64,000 nucleotides of DNA from Lolium rigidum (taxonomy: Eukaryota > Streptophyta > Magnoliopsida > Poales > Poaceae), in NCBI RefSeq assembly GCF_022539505.1, contig NC_061512.1, positions 149,403,962 to 149,467,961 on the forward strand, written 5' to 3'. The notes beneath the pieces are model-generated. The model ran no database searches. It saw nothing but the letters and a program-made list of their open reading frames with translations, and was not told the origin of the DNA. Within the stretch, counting starts at the first letter, position 1. Each line of letters starts with the position of its first letter. A program made the position numbers and the translations under genes. Positions 22,915 through 34,173 of the stretch are shown here, in pieces.

Positions 22915-24748
22915 AGACCGCATAGTAAACCGGGTCCAGCAGGACGTGGGAACTCCGTGCCGCTGCGTATTTCCGATTGTCGTGATCTTCTAGTGAACTT
23001 TAGATCAACCACTAGCTAGCAGCTTTATCTATGGTGCCTAGCTCGTACAAGCATCTACTCGACGCATGCCGTCTCGAAAAAACTGCATGCCTGACTTGCG
23101 GGAGAACAGAATAGCGACCAGAAGACACTGTAATGTTGGTTCCACCTCGACGAGGCGCTCTATCGTGTGAGACGCTCCGTACGCTTCAGCTTGTGTCCAG
23201 TTCCCTCTTAGATGCAACGGTTCGCCCGTGTAGCCAACACTTTACCAGTACCTCTCACACCCATGTCTACATTTTTCAGTGCTCTTATCCTCATCTTAAC
23301 CCGGGTCTGTCTACTCATCTCACTGCCTTGATCTTATCTTGGACTACGGATCCACCACTAGCTAGCAGTGTTATATATAGCCACCTGCACTTCATCAGCT
23401 AATCAAATCTAACATAATGTGACTGTAACGAGGCTGTTGCACTTACCAGACTGGACATTAGTAAATGAGTTGGTGAGCCATGATTGAAGCAATGCACTCA
23501 ACTAATCAAGTAGATTCTGGCAATGTTTTCACCTACCAGGAGTGGCATTTGAACGAAAAATATGAGACATTTTTAAAATCCATTTAGCTTGCAAAAAATG
23601 TCTTCCATTGTGAGATGGAGCAAGTATTATTATATTCTGTTTATATGGCCTCTCTTGAGGCTGGGTTCCACGGTCTTCCAAGTAAGAGTACGAACCCAAT
23701 AGATTTTGAAGTGTGGTTGACAGTACGTATGTGTCACGCTGTGGCAAATGCAATGGCCACCGGCGGTGTTAGTGATACACATAAGTATTGGGATCGTTTG
23801 TAGTCGTTTTCGGTAAGTAAGATTGTCGAGCATAACGAGGATAAGGAAATGAAGTGGTGAACGAAAACAATATGAATATAATTTCTAGAAAAGATTGGTG
23901 GATAGTATTTTTTGTCGTAAACTTGTCAAGAAAATAAATAATGATGATATTAAATAATATTCAGGGATGGGTGAGTCCACAATATTATCTCAAGATAAGC
24001 CGCACTTATTCTAAAAAAAAAAAGAAGATAAGCCGCACTTAATAGGGTTGGGTGTTCTCAAAGATGACATGGTAGTTCTTAGTAAGTAAGGTTCATACTA
24101 CTCCCTCCCATCCATGATAAGTCTGAGGAGTTTAGTTCAAATTTAAGTTAATTTGAAATATAACCCTAACACTTATTATAGATCGGATGAAGTAGTTGAT
24201 CTCCGATAAATAGCTTGTTTGTTCTTACGTGGGAGGAGCCAAAATTTAGTATGCCTCGATATCCATGAAAAATATAATACATACGATTAATTCCCAACAA
24301 ACTAACCAGACATCTATAAAAAGGCAAAGCCTAAATATAGAATTAGCGTTATAAGGTCCATGTTTACCATGTATGCCATAAATCCAAGATTTGAGATATA
24401 TATTGTTGTCACTTTTGTACTTCCTCGTTAATTCGTTGCACCATAATGTCATTTCTTGCAATGGAAATAAGGTTATGATCTTCACATCTCTGCAAGAAAA
24501 TGTTAAGATTGTACAAAAAAAATGCGGAAAGAGGTTGCATAAATATAAGTAAAGGTTACTTTCTCTATAAATAGAAGCCAAAAGGGGCAAGTAAAAGTTA
24601 CTTTCTCCTAAACATTCGCATGAACAATTGATGCATTCAAGAAAAAGCAGAGTATCCATCAATATAGGAAAAATAAGAGTCCTTAAATAATGTTTCTAAC
24701 ATTTCATTAATAGGAATTAAATGATAGTGGTCTATTAAAATTTTAGTA
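22915..24748. repeat. Tandem low-copy unit U1, first part
   Basis: Non-mobile sequence that recurs, diverged, at 34.8-36.7, 39.0-39.4, 45.0-47.3 and 48.0-49.3 kb. Marker blocks are GTGTAGCCAACACTTTACC (about 23232), TTTAGCTTGCAAAA (about 23584) and ATAAGGTTATGATCTTCACA (about 24465). No open frame is shared between copies, so nothing suggests coding. The unit is interrupted by a Mariner at 24749. Confidence 0.75.
24101..24192. mobile_element. Stowaway MITE (92 bp)
   Basis: Inverted ends CTCCCTCCCATCCATGATAA and (on the right) TTATTATAGATCGGATGAAG are flanked by TA, the Stowaway target site. The centre TTTAGTTCAAATTT is the usual symmetric core. A partly deleted copy lies in the paralogous unit at 46057-46127, so this insertion predates the duplication. 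Confidence 0.8.
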
Positions 24749-27625
24749 CTCCCTCCGGCTCCATTTAACCGACGCGGGCACAGCATAAACACATTTTTGC
24801 AAAAAGGTACCTCATACATATAAAATCTTTGAAATTAGGACTCCAAATTGAAATTTCAAACTAGCGTCTTCTTCGTCTCCGTCGTCTCCGTCGATCCTGC
24901 CGGCCGGCCGCAGTCCTCCGCCATCAGAGGGCTCCCGCGGGGGGTCGCCTGCTGTCGCAGGGGTCGCCCTGCTCCTCCCGTGCTCCTCCTGTGCTGAGAC
25001 TGTAGGGTCACGCGGCTCCTCCCCTCGCCGGCGGAGGGCTCGAGCAGGGCCTCGCTGGTGGAGACTGCCAGAGCGGGCGAGCAAGGAGTCGCTGGAGCAT
25101 CGAAGCTCCTCCACCGTCCTCGTCGCCGCCGCCCCCAGCCCCTGTTCCCGTTCCAGCGCGAAGGAGTCGAGCGATCAAGGCTGTGCGGGTGGAGGGTACT
25201 GGGGCAGGAAGGAAGGAGCCGCCGGAGCACCGAAGCTCCTCCGCCGTCCTCGTCGTTGCCACCCCCGGGCCCCTGCTCAAGTTCCAGCGTGAAGGAGCCG
25301 AGCGACCAAGGCCGCGCCGGTGAGCTCGCCCTCTATTCCTCTGCATTTCCCCTCCGTTGTGTGTGATAACGTCCAATGTACCGCATCCTTGTGGCGCATG
25401 CCCACCCTAGCCAAGGCCATGGACGCTTGTCTTAGAAGCATGGCCAATTCCATGAGCAACGCCATGACCAGCCTCGATCTGCAGTTTCACTGAAACGGTT
25501 TCAGTCCCAGAGAGAAACAGTTTCAGTCAAGTTATGTTCATCACTGATAAATAAACTGCAATGACTATTATATGTCGGTCCTCAGTGAGGTGCTATTGCA
25601 AATTTACTCTGCTTCTAGAGATTAGTAATTCCTAATTGTATCCCTTGTTGCATTCAGTTAAAAAATACGCATACATGTTCTCACATTGAATATTATGGAG
25701 GGATGGTGTGTGTAATGCCAAACCTGATTGTTTTTCCGCAGCTAGCCCAGTCCACAAGAGGAGAGGATGGTTCTGTTCTTGGATATCAACTTAACTCCTC
25801 CACAAGAGCAGGATGATGGAGGGACAATCCTGGATCTCAACTTCAGTCCACAAGAGGAACATGGACAAGAAGCACATATACCTGGAGCAGAAGAAGAAGG
25901 AGAAGAAGTACATATACAAGGAGGAGGAGAAGAAGATGCACAAATACCTGCAGGTACACCACGTGTGCTCTATTTTCATCACATTACTGTTAACATGCAT
26001 ATTTAGCATGATCCTATGCTCACTTGACCAAAAGTGTCCTGTTTGATATTTAACACCTTCCTGCACATCACAAACTTGCAGGTGTTAAGCATCCACACCA
26101 TACAGATCTACCAGATACTCACAAATTTGCAGCATATGTTGCATTAAAATTACTGAGCAAAGACCGACCAATTGTGAAGAAAGACAAAGAGCATCTGGCT
26201 GAAATTCTCAAAACAAGTCTCAGAACCGTCGAAAAGATATGGAAACAAGCAAAAGAACAAGAGAGTAAAGGGGAAGAGGTTGATCTTTCCAATAAAAGGA
26301 AGGGGAAATGTGGAAGAAATAGGAAAGAACTTGGTCTCGAAAGAATACCTTCAATTCCTCTGAACAAAAGGTCTACATTGAGGGCACTGGCAAGGGAGCT
26401 ACAGGTACCCTATTCTACACTTCAAAGAAGGTTTAAATGGGGCAAAATCAGGCGCCACAAAAGCAGCCTCAAGCCATTTTTGAAACCAGAAAACAAGATA
26501 GCAAGGCTCAAGTTCTACATTGACATGATTGATAAAACAACTACAGCAGATGCAGAGCCATCCTTCATCAATATGCAGAACATAGTCCATATAGACGAAA
26601 AGTGGTTTGACATGACCAAAAAACGGCGAACCTACTACCTCCTTCCAGAAGAACCAAATCCAGTGCGCACAGTTCAAAACAAGAACAGTATTGGCGAGGT
26701 GATGTTCTTAACTGCAGTTGCCAAACCCAGATATGATGCTCAAGGAAATGTAACATTTGATGGGAAAATTGGTGTCTGGGCATTCGTCAAGGAAACACCA
26801 GCAAAAACAACTCGAAGAACAGGCTCAAAGGAACTATTGAACTAAAGTCGGTCATTGTTACTAGAAATGTCATGAGGGAATACCTTTGTGAAAAGGTCAT
26901 TCCAGCTATTCAAGACCAATGGCCGCCTGACGATGTTGGTACCATCTTCATCCAACAAGACAATGCTCGAACACATGTCCTTCCAACTGATGCTTCTTTC
27001 TTACAAGCCGTGGCAGAATCAGGCCTTGATATCAAGTTGCTGCAGCAGCCTCCAAATTCACCAGACATGAACGAGTCCTTGATCTTTGCTTCTTCTTCTC
27101 GATTCAGTCCCTCACGCTTTGCTATGCACCTAACACTCTCAAGGAACTGATAGAGTCCGTCGAACATGCTTATGATGCCTATGAAGTGGATAAGCTAGCG
27201 AAAGTGTTTATAACCCTACAGACTTGCATGATTCAGGTCATGGAATTTGAAGGAGAATTCCATTACGATATAACGCACATGGGCAAAGATAAGTTGCTAA
27301 AGGAGAAAAAGTTGCCTATGACTCTAACAGTTAAGGGCGAACTTTATCAGTAAACCTTGGAGCTAATAGCTGGCCACTAAAAGGTTCAGATGAAGATCAA
27401 AGGAGGATGAAACAACCTTGGAGATAATAGTTGGTCACTAAATGTGTTTGTAATTGTGTTGTCTATAATTGTGTTTTATTTTTAGATGATATATTCATCA
27501 TTTGTGTTGACTACATACACTGAAACAAACACATAAGTTTTACTCCATACATACACTTCAAACTATATATGTTTACTGTCAGATGTTGGAGAAGAAAATT
27601 ACAGTGTATGCATGTTTTCATGGAG
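24749..27625 (+). mobile_element. Mariner-like DNA transposon (DD39D type)
   Basis: The left end CTCCCTCCGGCTCC follows a TA, and the right end is a decayed ...CATGGAG before TA (27626). The paralogous unit near 47100-47115 (TATATTTCTAGTAGCTTTAT) shows the same surroundings without the element, which supports both borders. It contains a GC-rich leader (24850-25370), an intron and a transposase gene with frameshifts. It is the kind of element thought to mobilise Stowaway MITEs, several of which lie nearby. Confidence 0.85.
25767..27353 (+). pseudogene. Mariner transposase, frameshifted, one intron
   Basis: Exon 1 starts at 25767 (MVLFLDINLTPPQEQ) and ends at CTGCAG before GT near 25951. An intron to about 26080 ends TTGCAG, and exon 2 continues GVKHPHHTDLPD. 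A helix-turn-helix region (ILKTSLRTVEKIWKQA, then TLRALARELQVPYSTLQRR) should bind the ends. The catalytic aspartates are in HIDEKWFDM, IFIQQDNARTH and, after a frameshift, VLDLCFF. The second and third are separated by 39 residues, the plant DD39D signature. Shifts near 26825 and 27073 break the frame; the stop is at 27351-27353. The original enzyme would cut and paste the element at TA sites. Confidence 0.9.
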
Positions 27626-27627
27626 TA

Positions 27628-28905
27628 GCTTTATTTTAAATTTATAAGTAGTGCACATTCTATGGCATATAATTGTTCTTTGACAATTCATTATCTTTTG
27701 TACAAACTCATTCATTACCTTGGTTAGGAACGACAGTTAATCCTCCTTCCTTAGGAATATAGTGGACATGGGAGTAACTCATTATTATCAAAGATGGAAT
27801 TCATTTTTTCAATAAAAGGAATATATTAATATCGCGAAAATACCGATTACAACCAACCTCTGGAACAATGCAATATCCTAATGACTGTTCAGATGCACAC
27901 AACCAAAAAAGAAGAAGAAGATAAAAAGAAAAGTCTCATTATAGTTTTCAGTTCTTGTAGCAGCAGCACAAACACCACCAAGATAACACACCTAAAGTTC
28001 AAGTTTTCCAAAAGCGACATCTCCAAGAAGAAAATAGTTCACAAGCGCTGTCATCGCCCGATCAGAAATCTTTGGACAAATTTATGACGAATATAGCAGC
28101 ACAAACACCACCAAAATAACACACGTGAACATGGGGCTTGTTTGAATTTGTCTTTTTTGCCCAGGATATCATGGGAATCATTTCGAGCCTAAACATGTTT
28201 TATACGAGTACAATACTTGATCATCTTTGATTCCTAAAAGGGTTTGGATTTTTTTCCTTTTTTAATTACTTCTTTTTAATGTTATGGATGTTTGGCACCC
28301 ATAAGTATAGATGTATTTTCCCTTATCCGTGCCCTTTTTCTGTATGTCCCCATTGTATAAGGATTTTCTGCATATGCTACTCATGTACATGTATTGACCT
28401 TTAGCCCCTATAATTGATAGTTGCTCATTCCAAGAAGTTTTTTCAGTGAAATAGAAGGAGAGCAACAGTGCTTGCCAAAATCGGTTGTTTTTCTGTGAAT
28501 CCCCGTATATTCCTCCAACTTAAGTATGTGCTATATCAGTTATCACTCCCGTAGTCCCGTCGTCCTTGCGGGTAGAAAAAAAAAAACAGCATTCATTGGC
28601 ATATATATGTTATCCACTTATCCTGGGTAATGTTTCCAAGTGGCAGAAAGCCCTCTTGTTCCTTTTGTTCCAAGCTGCTCACAAGTGAGGAAACCCTCGC
28701 CTCGGGGACGAACACTATTCAGGTTCACAAATCACAACACTTAACCACAATCTTTATCATTCAGGGGATTAGTTCCTACGCTCTAGATGAGTGTTGTGCA
28801 ACCATCGCAAATGAGCGCCTTTTGTAATTAGGCATACTATTATCGGCCCTATTCATTTCCTACAGTACTTGCCAATCGACCACAGGGAGCAGCACAGAAA
28901 GAGGC
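27628..28905. repeat. Tandem low-copy unit U1, second part, with a small insertion
   Basis: 27640-27790 matches 47100-47270 (marker CCTTGGTTAGGAACGA). 28490-28830 matches 48050-48730 (marker GTGAGGAAACCCTCGCCTC against GTGAGGAAACCCACGCCTC). Between them, 27801-28130 is an insertion absent from the other unit. No gene seen. Confidence 0.7.
27801..28130 (-). mobile_element. Unclassified short retroposon-like insertion
   Basis: The paralogous unit runs GAAATTCATACTAC near 47255, whereas here GGAATTCAT is followed by a T-run, AATAAAAGGAATATATTAAT and about 300 bp of unrelated sequence. The T-run at the left suggests a minus-strand retroposon with an A-tail. A target duplication was not found, so class and right end are uncertain. 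Confidence 0.45.
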
Positions 28906-28909
28906 CTCA

Positions 28910-30684
28910 GAGCATCTCCAGCCGCGTCCCCAAAACATCCCCAAAGCAATTTCGGGTACGCCGGATTAAGAAATCGTTCCAGCCGCGTCCCCAAAGCCTA
29001 TTTTTGTCCGGCACGGCCCGATACGGTGTCCGGCGCCCCGAGCCCGTCCCCGTTCCACAGGGGACGCTCCGGGGATGCCGGACACACCGAAAAGCGAGGC
29101 GGGGAGTGGCGGAGCCGACGCGTCAGCGGCTCGGAAGGCTAAAACCCCGTCGCCTACCTTTGATCAAGCGACGTTAATGGCGTCCCTGTTTTCCCAGGCG
29201 ACGCAGAGACGCGTCTCATCGTGCATGGCCGCGTGGCCGTCCGCGCCGGCGTTATTGCGTGCAACCACCCCGCTGCCGCCGTTGTACATTAAGACGCTCT
29301 GTAGTTCGTCCCAATTTCTCACCGCTCCCAAACCTTCTCGTCGCCGCCTCCCCCCTCGCAGATCTTCTCCTCGCCGCTCCAAAAATGTCGACCTCGTCCT
29401 CCCGTAAGATCGCCGCGACGAACAGCTTCGGCCGCGGCAGCCTAACCATGGCGGAGGCGTGGGCGCGTACCACGCCGGCTATACAGTCCTGCCGGACATG
29501 CGGCTGCCAAGTAGCGGCGGCTGGAAGATGGCCGTGAACGGCATTGGCGTCCCGCCGCCGCCGAAGCCGGGCACGGACCAATGGAGGGACGGCATCAGGG
29601 CCCGGCAGGCTCAACTCACCGCCGTCGAGCGGTAGGATCCGACGTGGGCGGCCAACAACAACGACGACTGGTGGAAGACGTACTTCAGGGCGAAGTACGA
29701 CGTCGAGATGCACCACACCCAGGGGCTCGTCAGCGGGCCCAACAGCTGGAACAAGGACGGCCGCGCCATGTTCTGGGGCGTTCCGGGGCGCACCCTCGAG
29801 AACGTCATCTGCGGGATCCGCAACGGCGCTCCAAGGTTGGAGACGCCGTCGTCACCGCCACCGTCTCCTCGAGGAGGACCACCGCAATCGCAGCCGAGGA
29901 GGACGACGTACTCGTCCTCCTCGCACTCTTCTTCCTCAGGACCGGCGCGATCGACGTCGTCCTCGTCGTACCGCTCGGCGCCCTACACCGTCCCCAAACG
30001 GGAGGTGAAGGAGGAGCCGGCGACGCCCGTCAACACGAGGCGTGGCGGCAGCGGCAGCCGGCGGTTGCAAGGGAGGCGCGGTGGCGCCCTCCTCATCCCG
30101 AAGCCGGAGGTGAAGGAGGAGCCGAGGAAGCGTTGCAGGCGGCGCTGCTGGCGGAGTACGAGCGGCAGCAGCGGCTCATCGCCAGCAGCGATGACCCTGA
30201 GGACTGCCCAGGGCTGTGGGCGGCGTTCTTGGCGTCCATGAACGACAAGGACTCCTGGAGGGGCGATGTCGACATGGCGGTCGACATGTCCATCCGCGAC
30301 TCCGGCAAGCCGCTCGTGGACCTCACCGACGACGGCGAGGCAGGACCAAGCGGCTTGGTGAAGGATGAGCCCGTCGACGAGCGCGTCAAGCAGGAGGTCG
30401 TCACCGACGAGATGTACAACTTCCAGCAGTACTACGATGCCTCCGGCCGCCGCAAGTACTTCTAGATTAGGTTTAGTTTAAATTTAGTCAAATTTCATTC
30501 AAATCTATGTAAGTTTGGACGGATCTAATCGAATCTCGTTAAGTTCAAAATTTCCGAAATTTTGTTTGGGGGACGCGACTGGGGAGCGACGTCCCCCAAA
30601 CGCGACACGAACGAAACACGTCCCCCAAACGCTCAATCCGGCGCGTTTTGGGGGACGGCTTGGAGGACGCGGCTGGAGATGCTC
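28910..30684 (+). mobile_element. Harbinger-like DNA element (1775 bp) carrying an ORF
   Basis: Perfect 20-bp inverted ends, GAGCATCTCCAGCCGCGTCC at the left and its complement at the right, are flanked by the 3-bp duplication TCA (28907-28909 and 30685-30687). A 3-bp target and GAGCATCTCCA ends fit PIF/Harbinger-type elements in grasses. There is no DDE transposase; the only coding content is the frame described separately. Subterminal CGTCCCC/GGGGACG words are repeated at both ends. Confidence 0.85.
29385..30465 (+). pseudogene. Element-borne ORF of unknown function with SUMO-type motifs, broken
   Basis: It starts MSTSSSRKIAATNSFGRGS at 29385. A shift near 29463 moves to a frame with YHAGYTVLPDMRLPSSGGW, a TAG interrupts it at about 29632, then a tryptophan-rich block follows (DDWWKTYFRAKYDVE, NSWNKDGRAMFWGVPGRT). 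A Ser-rich stretch leads to REVKEEPATP and PEVKEEP; a second shift near 30123 joins EALQAALLAEYERQQRLIAS and the tail VDLTDDGEAGPSG, LVKDEP, RVKQEV, ending YYDASGRRKYF. The VKxE words fit the SUMO-acceptor consensus and VDLTDD fits a SUMO-interacting motif. I do not recognise the family. Two frameshifts and one stop make this copy inactive. Confidence 0.7.
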
Positions 30685-31204
30685 TCAGTCTCACCCCGCT
30701 TTTTCACTCATCAGCGCAATGGGTGGCTGGTGTCAAGATTCTCTTGATCGGCAGTACGCCAGTACCCAATCTGAGAAGCAGTAAGGGTATCTCCAATGCT
30801 ACGATCTAAACGGACACACTTTTTCATCCTTTTTTGTCCGTTTGGGTAGGCTCGAAATAGGAGGACATCCGGTTGTCCGTTTGGGTTCGGGTCGCGTACA
30901 GACCCCAACGCTGCTGTCCTCCTTTTGCTTCTAAATAGTACTAGTACTAGTACTAGTCGCGTCGAGGAGAGCTCTAGCCCCGGCGTTCTCCGCCCTTCCC
31001 CAGCGAGCTCCGCCCTGCCCAGTCGTCCCTTGCGCTGCTCCCCAGGTCTGGCTCCACGGCCAGCCAAGGAACGACCCCAAGCTCGCGCTGGAGTTGGATA
31101 GGAGCACGGCGGCCGCCCGCGGCGAGCTCCAGCATGGCCGTGGACAGTCCGCAGCGGCACCAAGGAATGACCCCAAGCTCGCGCTGGAGTTGGAGAGGAT
31201 GCTT

Positions 31205-31917
31205 GTTTATGACAATACTTACATGTTTTGCTTGCACTTTATAATGTTTTTATGCATTTTCGGAGACTAACCTATTAACAAGATGCAGAGTGCGGTTCTG
31301 TATTTATCTTGCTGTTTTTGGTTCCCGAAAGGCTGTTCGGGCAATATTCTCGAGGTGGGCGAAATCAACGCCAAACATCCTACCTTTTTCCCGGAAGCAT
31401 CAGAACACCCCGAAGGAGAGTCGGAGGAGCCGAGAGGCCACCACACAGGTGGAACGCGGCCTACACTCTGGCCGCGCCGGCTGGTGTGGGGCCTGCATCG
31501 CCTATCCTGCGCCCAGCCTCTTAGCCTATTTAATCACTCGACCTAAAGCGGTACCTTGCAGCGAAGAGCTCCAGGAAGAGACTCCAGAGCCTTGCCACAT
31601 GTAGAGCTCCGTCTCGGGAGCCCAAGAAGTCTCGTTACGGCACTCCAGCGGGAGCCAGGGTGGAGAGAGGATCCTTCGCCATCATCACCATAGCGCCTCC
31701 ATGGCCAGCCATGTTTCCCCCATCCATGTGTGAGTAATTCCCGGTTGTAGGGTGAAGGGGATGGTAGGGATTGGATGAGATTGAATAATATAATAGTGTA
31801 AGATTGTTAGGGCATGAACCTGGTGTGTGGGCAGTGCTGCCATTGATATTATTTGCAACTTGTTATGTAGCTTTATCATAGGGCCGGTGACGCAGTCTGA
31901 ATCGAACATTATTGTTC
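31205..31917 (+). repeat. Truncated Athila-type (Sabrina/WHAM-related) LTR
   Basis: It contains CTAACCTATTAACAAGATGC (31267), GTTTTTGGTTCCCGAAAGGC and TCTCGAGGTGGGCGAAATCA in the same order as the minus-strand LTR at 58663-60255, but clearly diverged. Both ends are missing; the right side is cut by the Copia fragment that begins at 31918. Confidence 0.7.
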
Positions 31918-32061
31918 TGAAGGATATACCCCTAGAGGCAATAACTTGTAAAAGTGGATTATTATTATATCTTTATGTTTATGATAAATGTTTATATATC
32001 ATGCTATAGATTGTATTAGCAAGAACATTAGTACATGTGTGATATGTAGACAAACAAGGAG
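31918..32061 (+). repeat. First 144 bp of an Angela/BARE-like Copia LTR
   Basis: It starts TGAAGGATATACCCCTAGAG and keeps TTTATATATCATGCTATA and GTACATGTGTGATATGTAG, matching 4017-4150 of the larger LTR. It stops abruptly after ACAAACAAGGAG, so it is a truncated LTR start in the same orientation. Confidence 0.88.
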
Positions 32062-32383
32062 TGGCAATTTGGCTCACTTAGGAGCCAAATGCTCTCATTA
32101 TATAAAATAATTAAAAAACAAGTTTAAAAATATTAAAAAATTCTGATATAAATTTGTTGGTGTACATCTTTGACATTCTATGTTAGTGCACAATTTTACG
32201 TGGAGAAACAACATTTTTATATGACGTGTACAAAAAAGACAAAAAAAAATATCATGTACGTAGTCGTGTTATAGCATCAAAACTGTCTTTTTTAAAGATT
32301 TAATTATTTTAGTTTTGAAAACGTATATAACAAAATGTCTAGATGTACACATATAATTTAGTTTAGAATTTTTGACACTTTGA
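32062..32383. other. AT-rich sequence before the assembly gap; no gene seen
   Basis: Low-GC sequence with A-runs and no frame of note. It abuts the Copia LTR fragment on the left and the run of N on the right. Confidence 0.5.
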
Positions 32384-32483
32384 NNNNNNNNNNNNNNNNN
32401 NNNNNNNNNNNNNNNNNNNNNNNNNNNNNNNNNNNNNNNNNNNNNNNNNNNNNNNNNNNNNNNNNNNNNNNNNNNNNNNNNNN
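32384..32483. other. Assembly gap of 100 N
   Basis: Exactly 100 unknown bases, the usual placeholder for a gap of unknown size. Any frame crossing it is meaningless. The start of the LTR that ends at 33347 may lie inside it. Confidence 0.98.
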
Positions 32484-33347
32484 ATATTTGGTCGGACATT
32501 CTCCGTTTTGTACCCGAGGCCGGATTATCTCGGGGGCGGATTATCCGGCCCTTACTTATGCCGGAATATCCGGCCCCCCGGAAGCCCCAACGGCTGGATT
32601 TTGGGGAGGGGTATTTATACCCCTCTTCTTCCTTCCTCCTTTGCTCAATCATTGCACAAGAATTCTGCCAAGCTTCACCACCATTAGAGCCACCTCAAGG
32701 ACACAAGATTTGCAAGATCTCCTTCCTCCCCCAACCAAACCTCTTGATCTTTGGAGATTCGAAGGAGAAGACACCGATCTACATCCTCACCGAAGCGATT
32801 TACATTTCCCCCTCATTTGTTTAAGGGCCCTCTTGCTAGTGTTCCTTTTGGTTCCCTAGTTGATTGTTGTTGATGTGTTGTTGTTGTATTGTTACAGATT
32901 TGGGAGCCTCCAATTCGGTTGTGGATGTGTGCCCCAAGAATCTTTTAAAGGCCCGGTTTCCGCCTCGAGGAAATCCCTTAGTGGAAGTGGGCTAGGCCTT
33001 CGTGGCGTTGTTCATAGGAGATCTGAGTGAAGCCTTCGTGATTGTTGGTTTGGCTTTCGTAGCAACCACACTCCTCCAAACGTAGACGTACCTTCTTGCA
33101 AAGGAAGGGAACTACGGGAATCATCTCCGTGTCTCCGCGTGCTCCACTCTCGGTTACCTTTATCCTATTCTATCTCCTATATATTGCGTAGCTATATCTT
33201 GCTAGGTTGGTTACCTTGTCATATAGGTAAATTCACTTAGTTGCATATCTAGAGAATTTACCTTTGTGTCAAGCCTAAATTGAAAAGGAACTAAAAATTG
33301 GTTAGCACCTATTCACCCCCCTCTAGGTGCGGCATACGATCCTTTCA
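32484..33347 (+). repeat. 3' portion of a Copia LTR (Sirevirus/Maximus-like)
   Basis: A TATA-like GGGTATTTATACCCC near 32609 precedes a leader. The sequence closes with TATTCACCCCCCTCTAGGTG and GATCCTTTCA at 33347, the usual closing phrase of Maximus-type LTRs in Triticeae. The 5' side is lost in the gap. No primer site follows 33347, so this is a solo or truncated LTR. A relative in the opposite direction lies at 58047-58662. Confidence 0.7.
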
Positions 33348-33845
33348 CCGTGCCCGCGCATGCCTGACGCGGCAGGCGCCGCCCGTGCCCGTCTGCCCGT
33401 GGCCGCCTGTGGCCGACGCGGCCGGCGTCGAGGCGCGCACGGCCAGCTCCGGCCCCGCCCGTGGCCGGCTCCGCCCTCGCCCGTGTCCGCGTGTGCCCGT
33501 CCGTGGCCACCGCGGCCGGCGCCGCCCTCGCCCGTGCCCGCCGCCGCCCCCGCCTGTGCCTCGCGTGGCCGGCTCTGCCACAGCTAGTGCGTGCCCGCCC
33601 GTGGCCGACGAGGTGCGCACGGCCAGCTGCGGCCCCGCCCGTGGCCGGCTCCGCCCTCGCCCGTGCCCGTCACGGCCGGCGTCGAGGCGCGCACGGCCAG
33701 CTCCGCCCACGCCCCTGGCCGGCGACCATGCTCGCGGCGGCGTGGCTCGCGTGGCCGGCCCCCATGCCCGCGCCCTTGGACGTCTCCTTGCGCGTCGCCA
33801 TCGACGAGGTTTGCCGCCGAAACAGCAAGTTCCGGCATGGATGAA
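33348..33845. repeat. GC-rich imperfect tandem repeats
   Basis: Phrases such as GAGGCGCGCACGGCCAGCTC and CCCGTGGCCGGCTCCGCCCT recur two or three times (about 33430-33480, 33610-33660, 33680-33720). Extreme GC keeps all six frames open, so the long frames on both strands are not evidence of a gene. Confidence 0.6.
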
Positions 33846-34173
33846 AAAAAAAGGAGGAGTCGGCGCCGGGTACTCCATGCGTGTGCGACGGCGGCAGTTG
33901 GCCAGGCCAACCAAAATCCGGTGGCTATTCCGGCCATCTCCATGGGAAAGAGAAGATAGAGCAGAGAGAAAATGTGGGGTCGGGCGGATATAAACGGACG
34001 TCCAGAGCCACGCGTCCGGGGAGACGCCACCCAAATTTGGCCTGGCTTTGGGTCGTCCCAGACGCGGTAGCGGTCCATTTTTAGTTTGGGTCTGCGTGTT
34101 GGGTCGCGTTTTTATCCGATTTAACTCATTCGAACGCGCGGACGCAGGATAGATCGCCCCGTTGAAGATACCC

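Larger units (their letters stand above)
30785..34173. mobile_element. Composite DNA-element relic interrupted by LTR pieces and a gap
   Basis: The left end GGGTATCTCCAATGC (30785) and, on the minus strand, the right end GGGTATCTTCAACGG (34173 leftwards) are imperfect inverted repeats that continue with CGATCTA. This pattern is common in large grass DNA elements. The flanking 3 bp differ (TAA and ACT), so the pairing is tentative. A direct repeat (GACCCCAAGCTCGCGCTGG) occurs near 31070 and 31167. Athila, Angela and another LTR have inserted inside. Confidence 0.45.

Noticed and set aside
32269..32859. Frames running through the run of N
   Set aside because: They are translated from unknown bases.
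30785..34173. A clean single DNA transposon with matching target duplication
   Set aside because: End motifs are similar but the flanking triplets differ (TAA against ACT), so I kept it only as a tentative composite.
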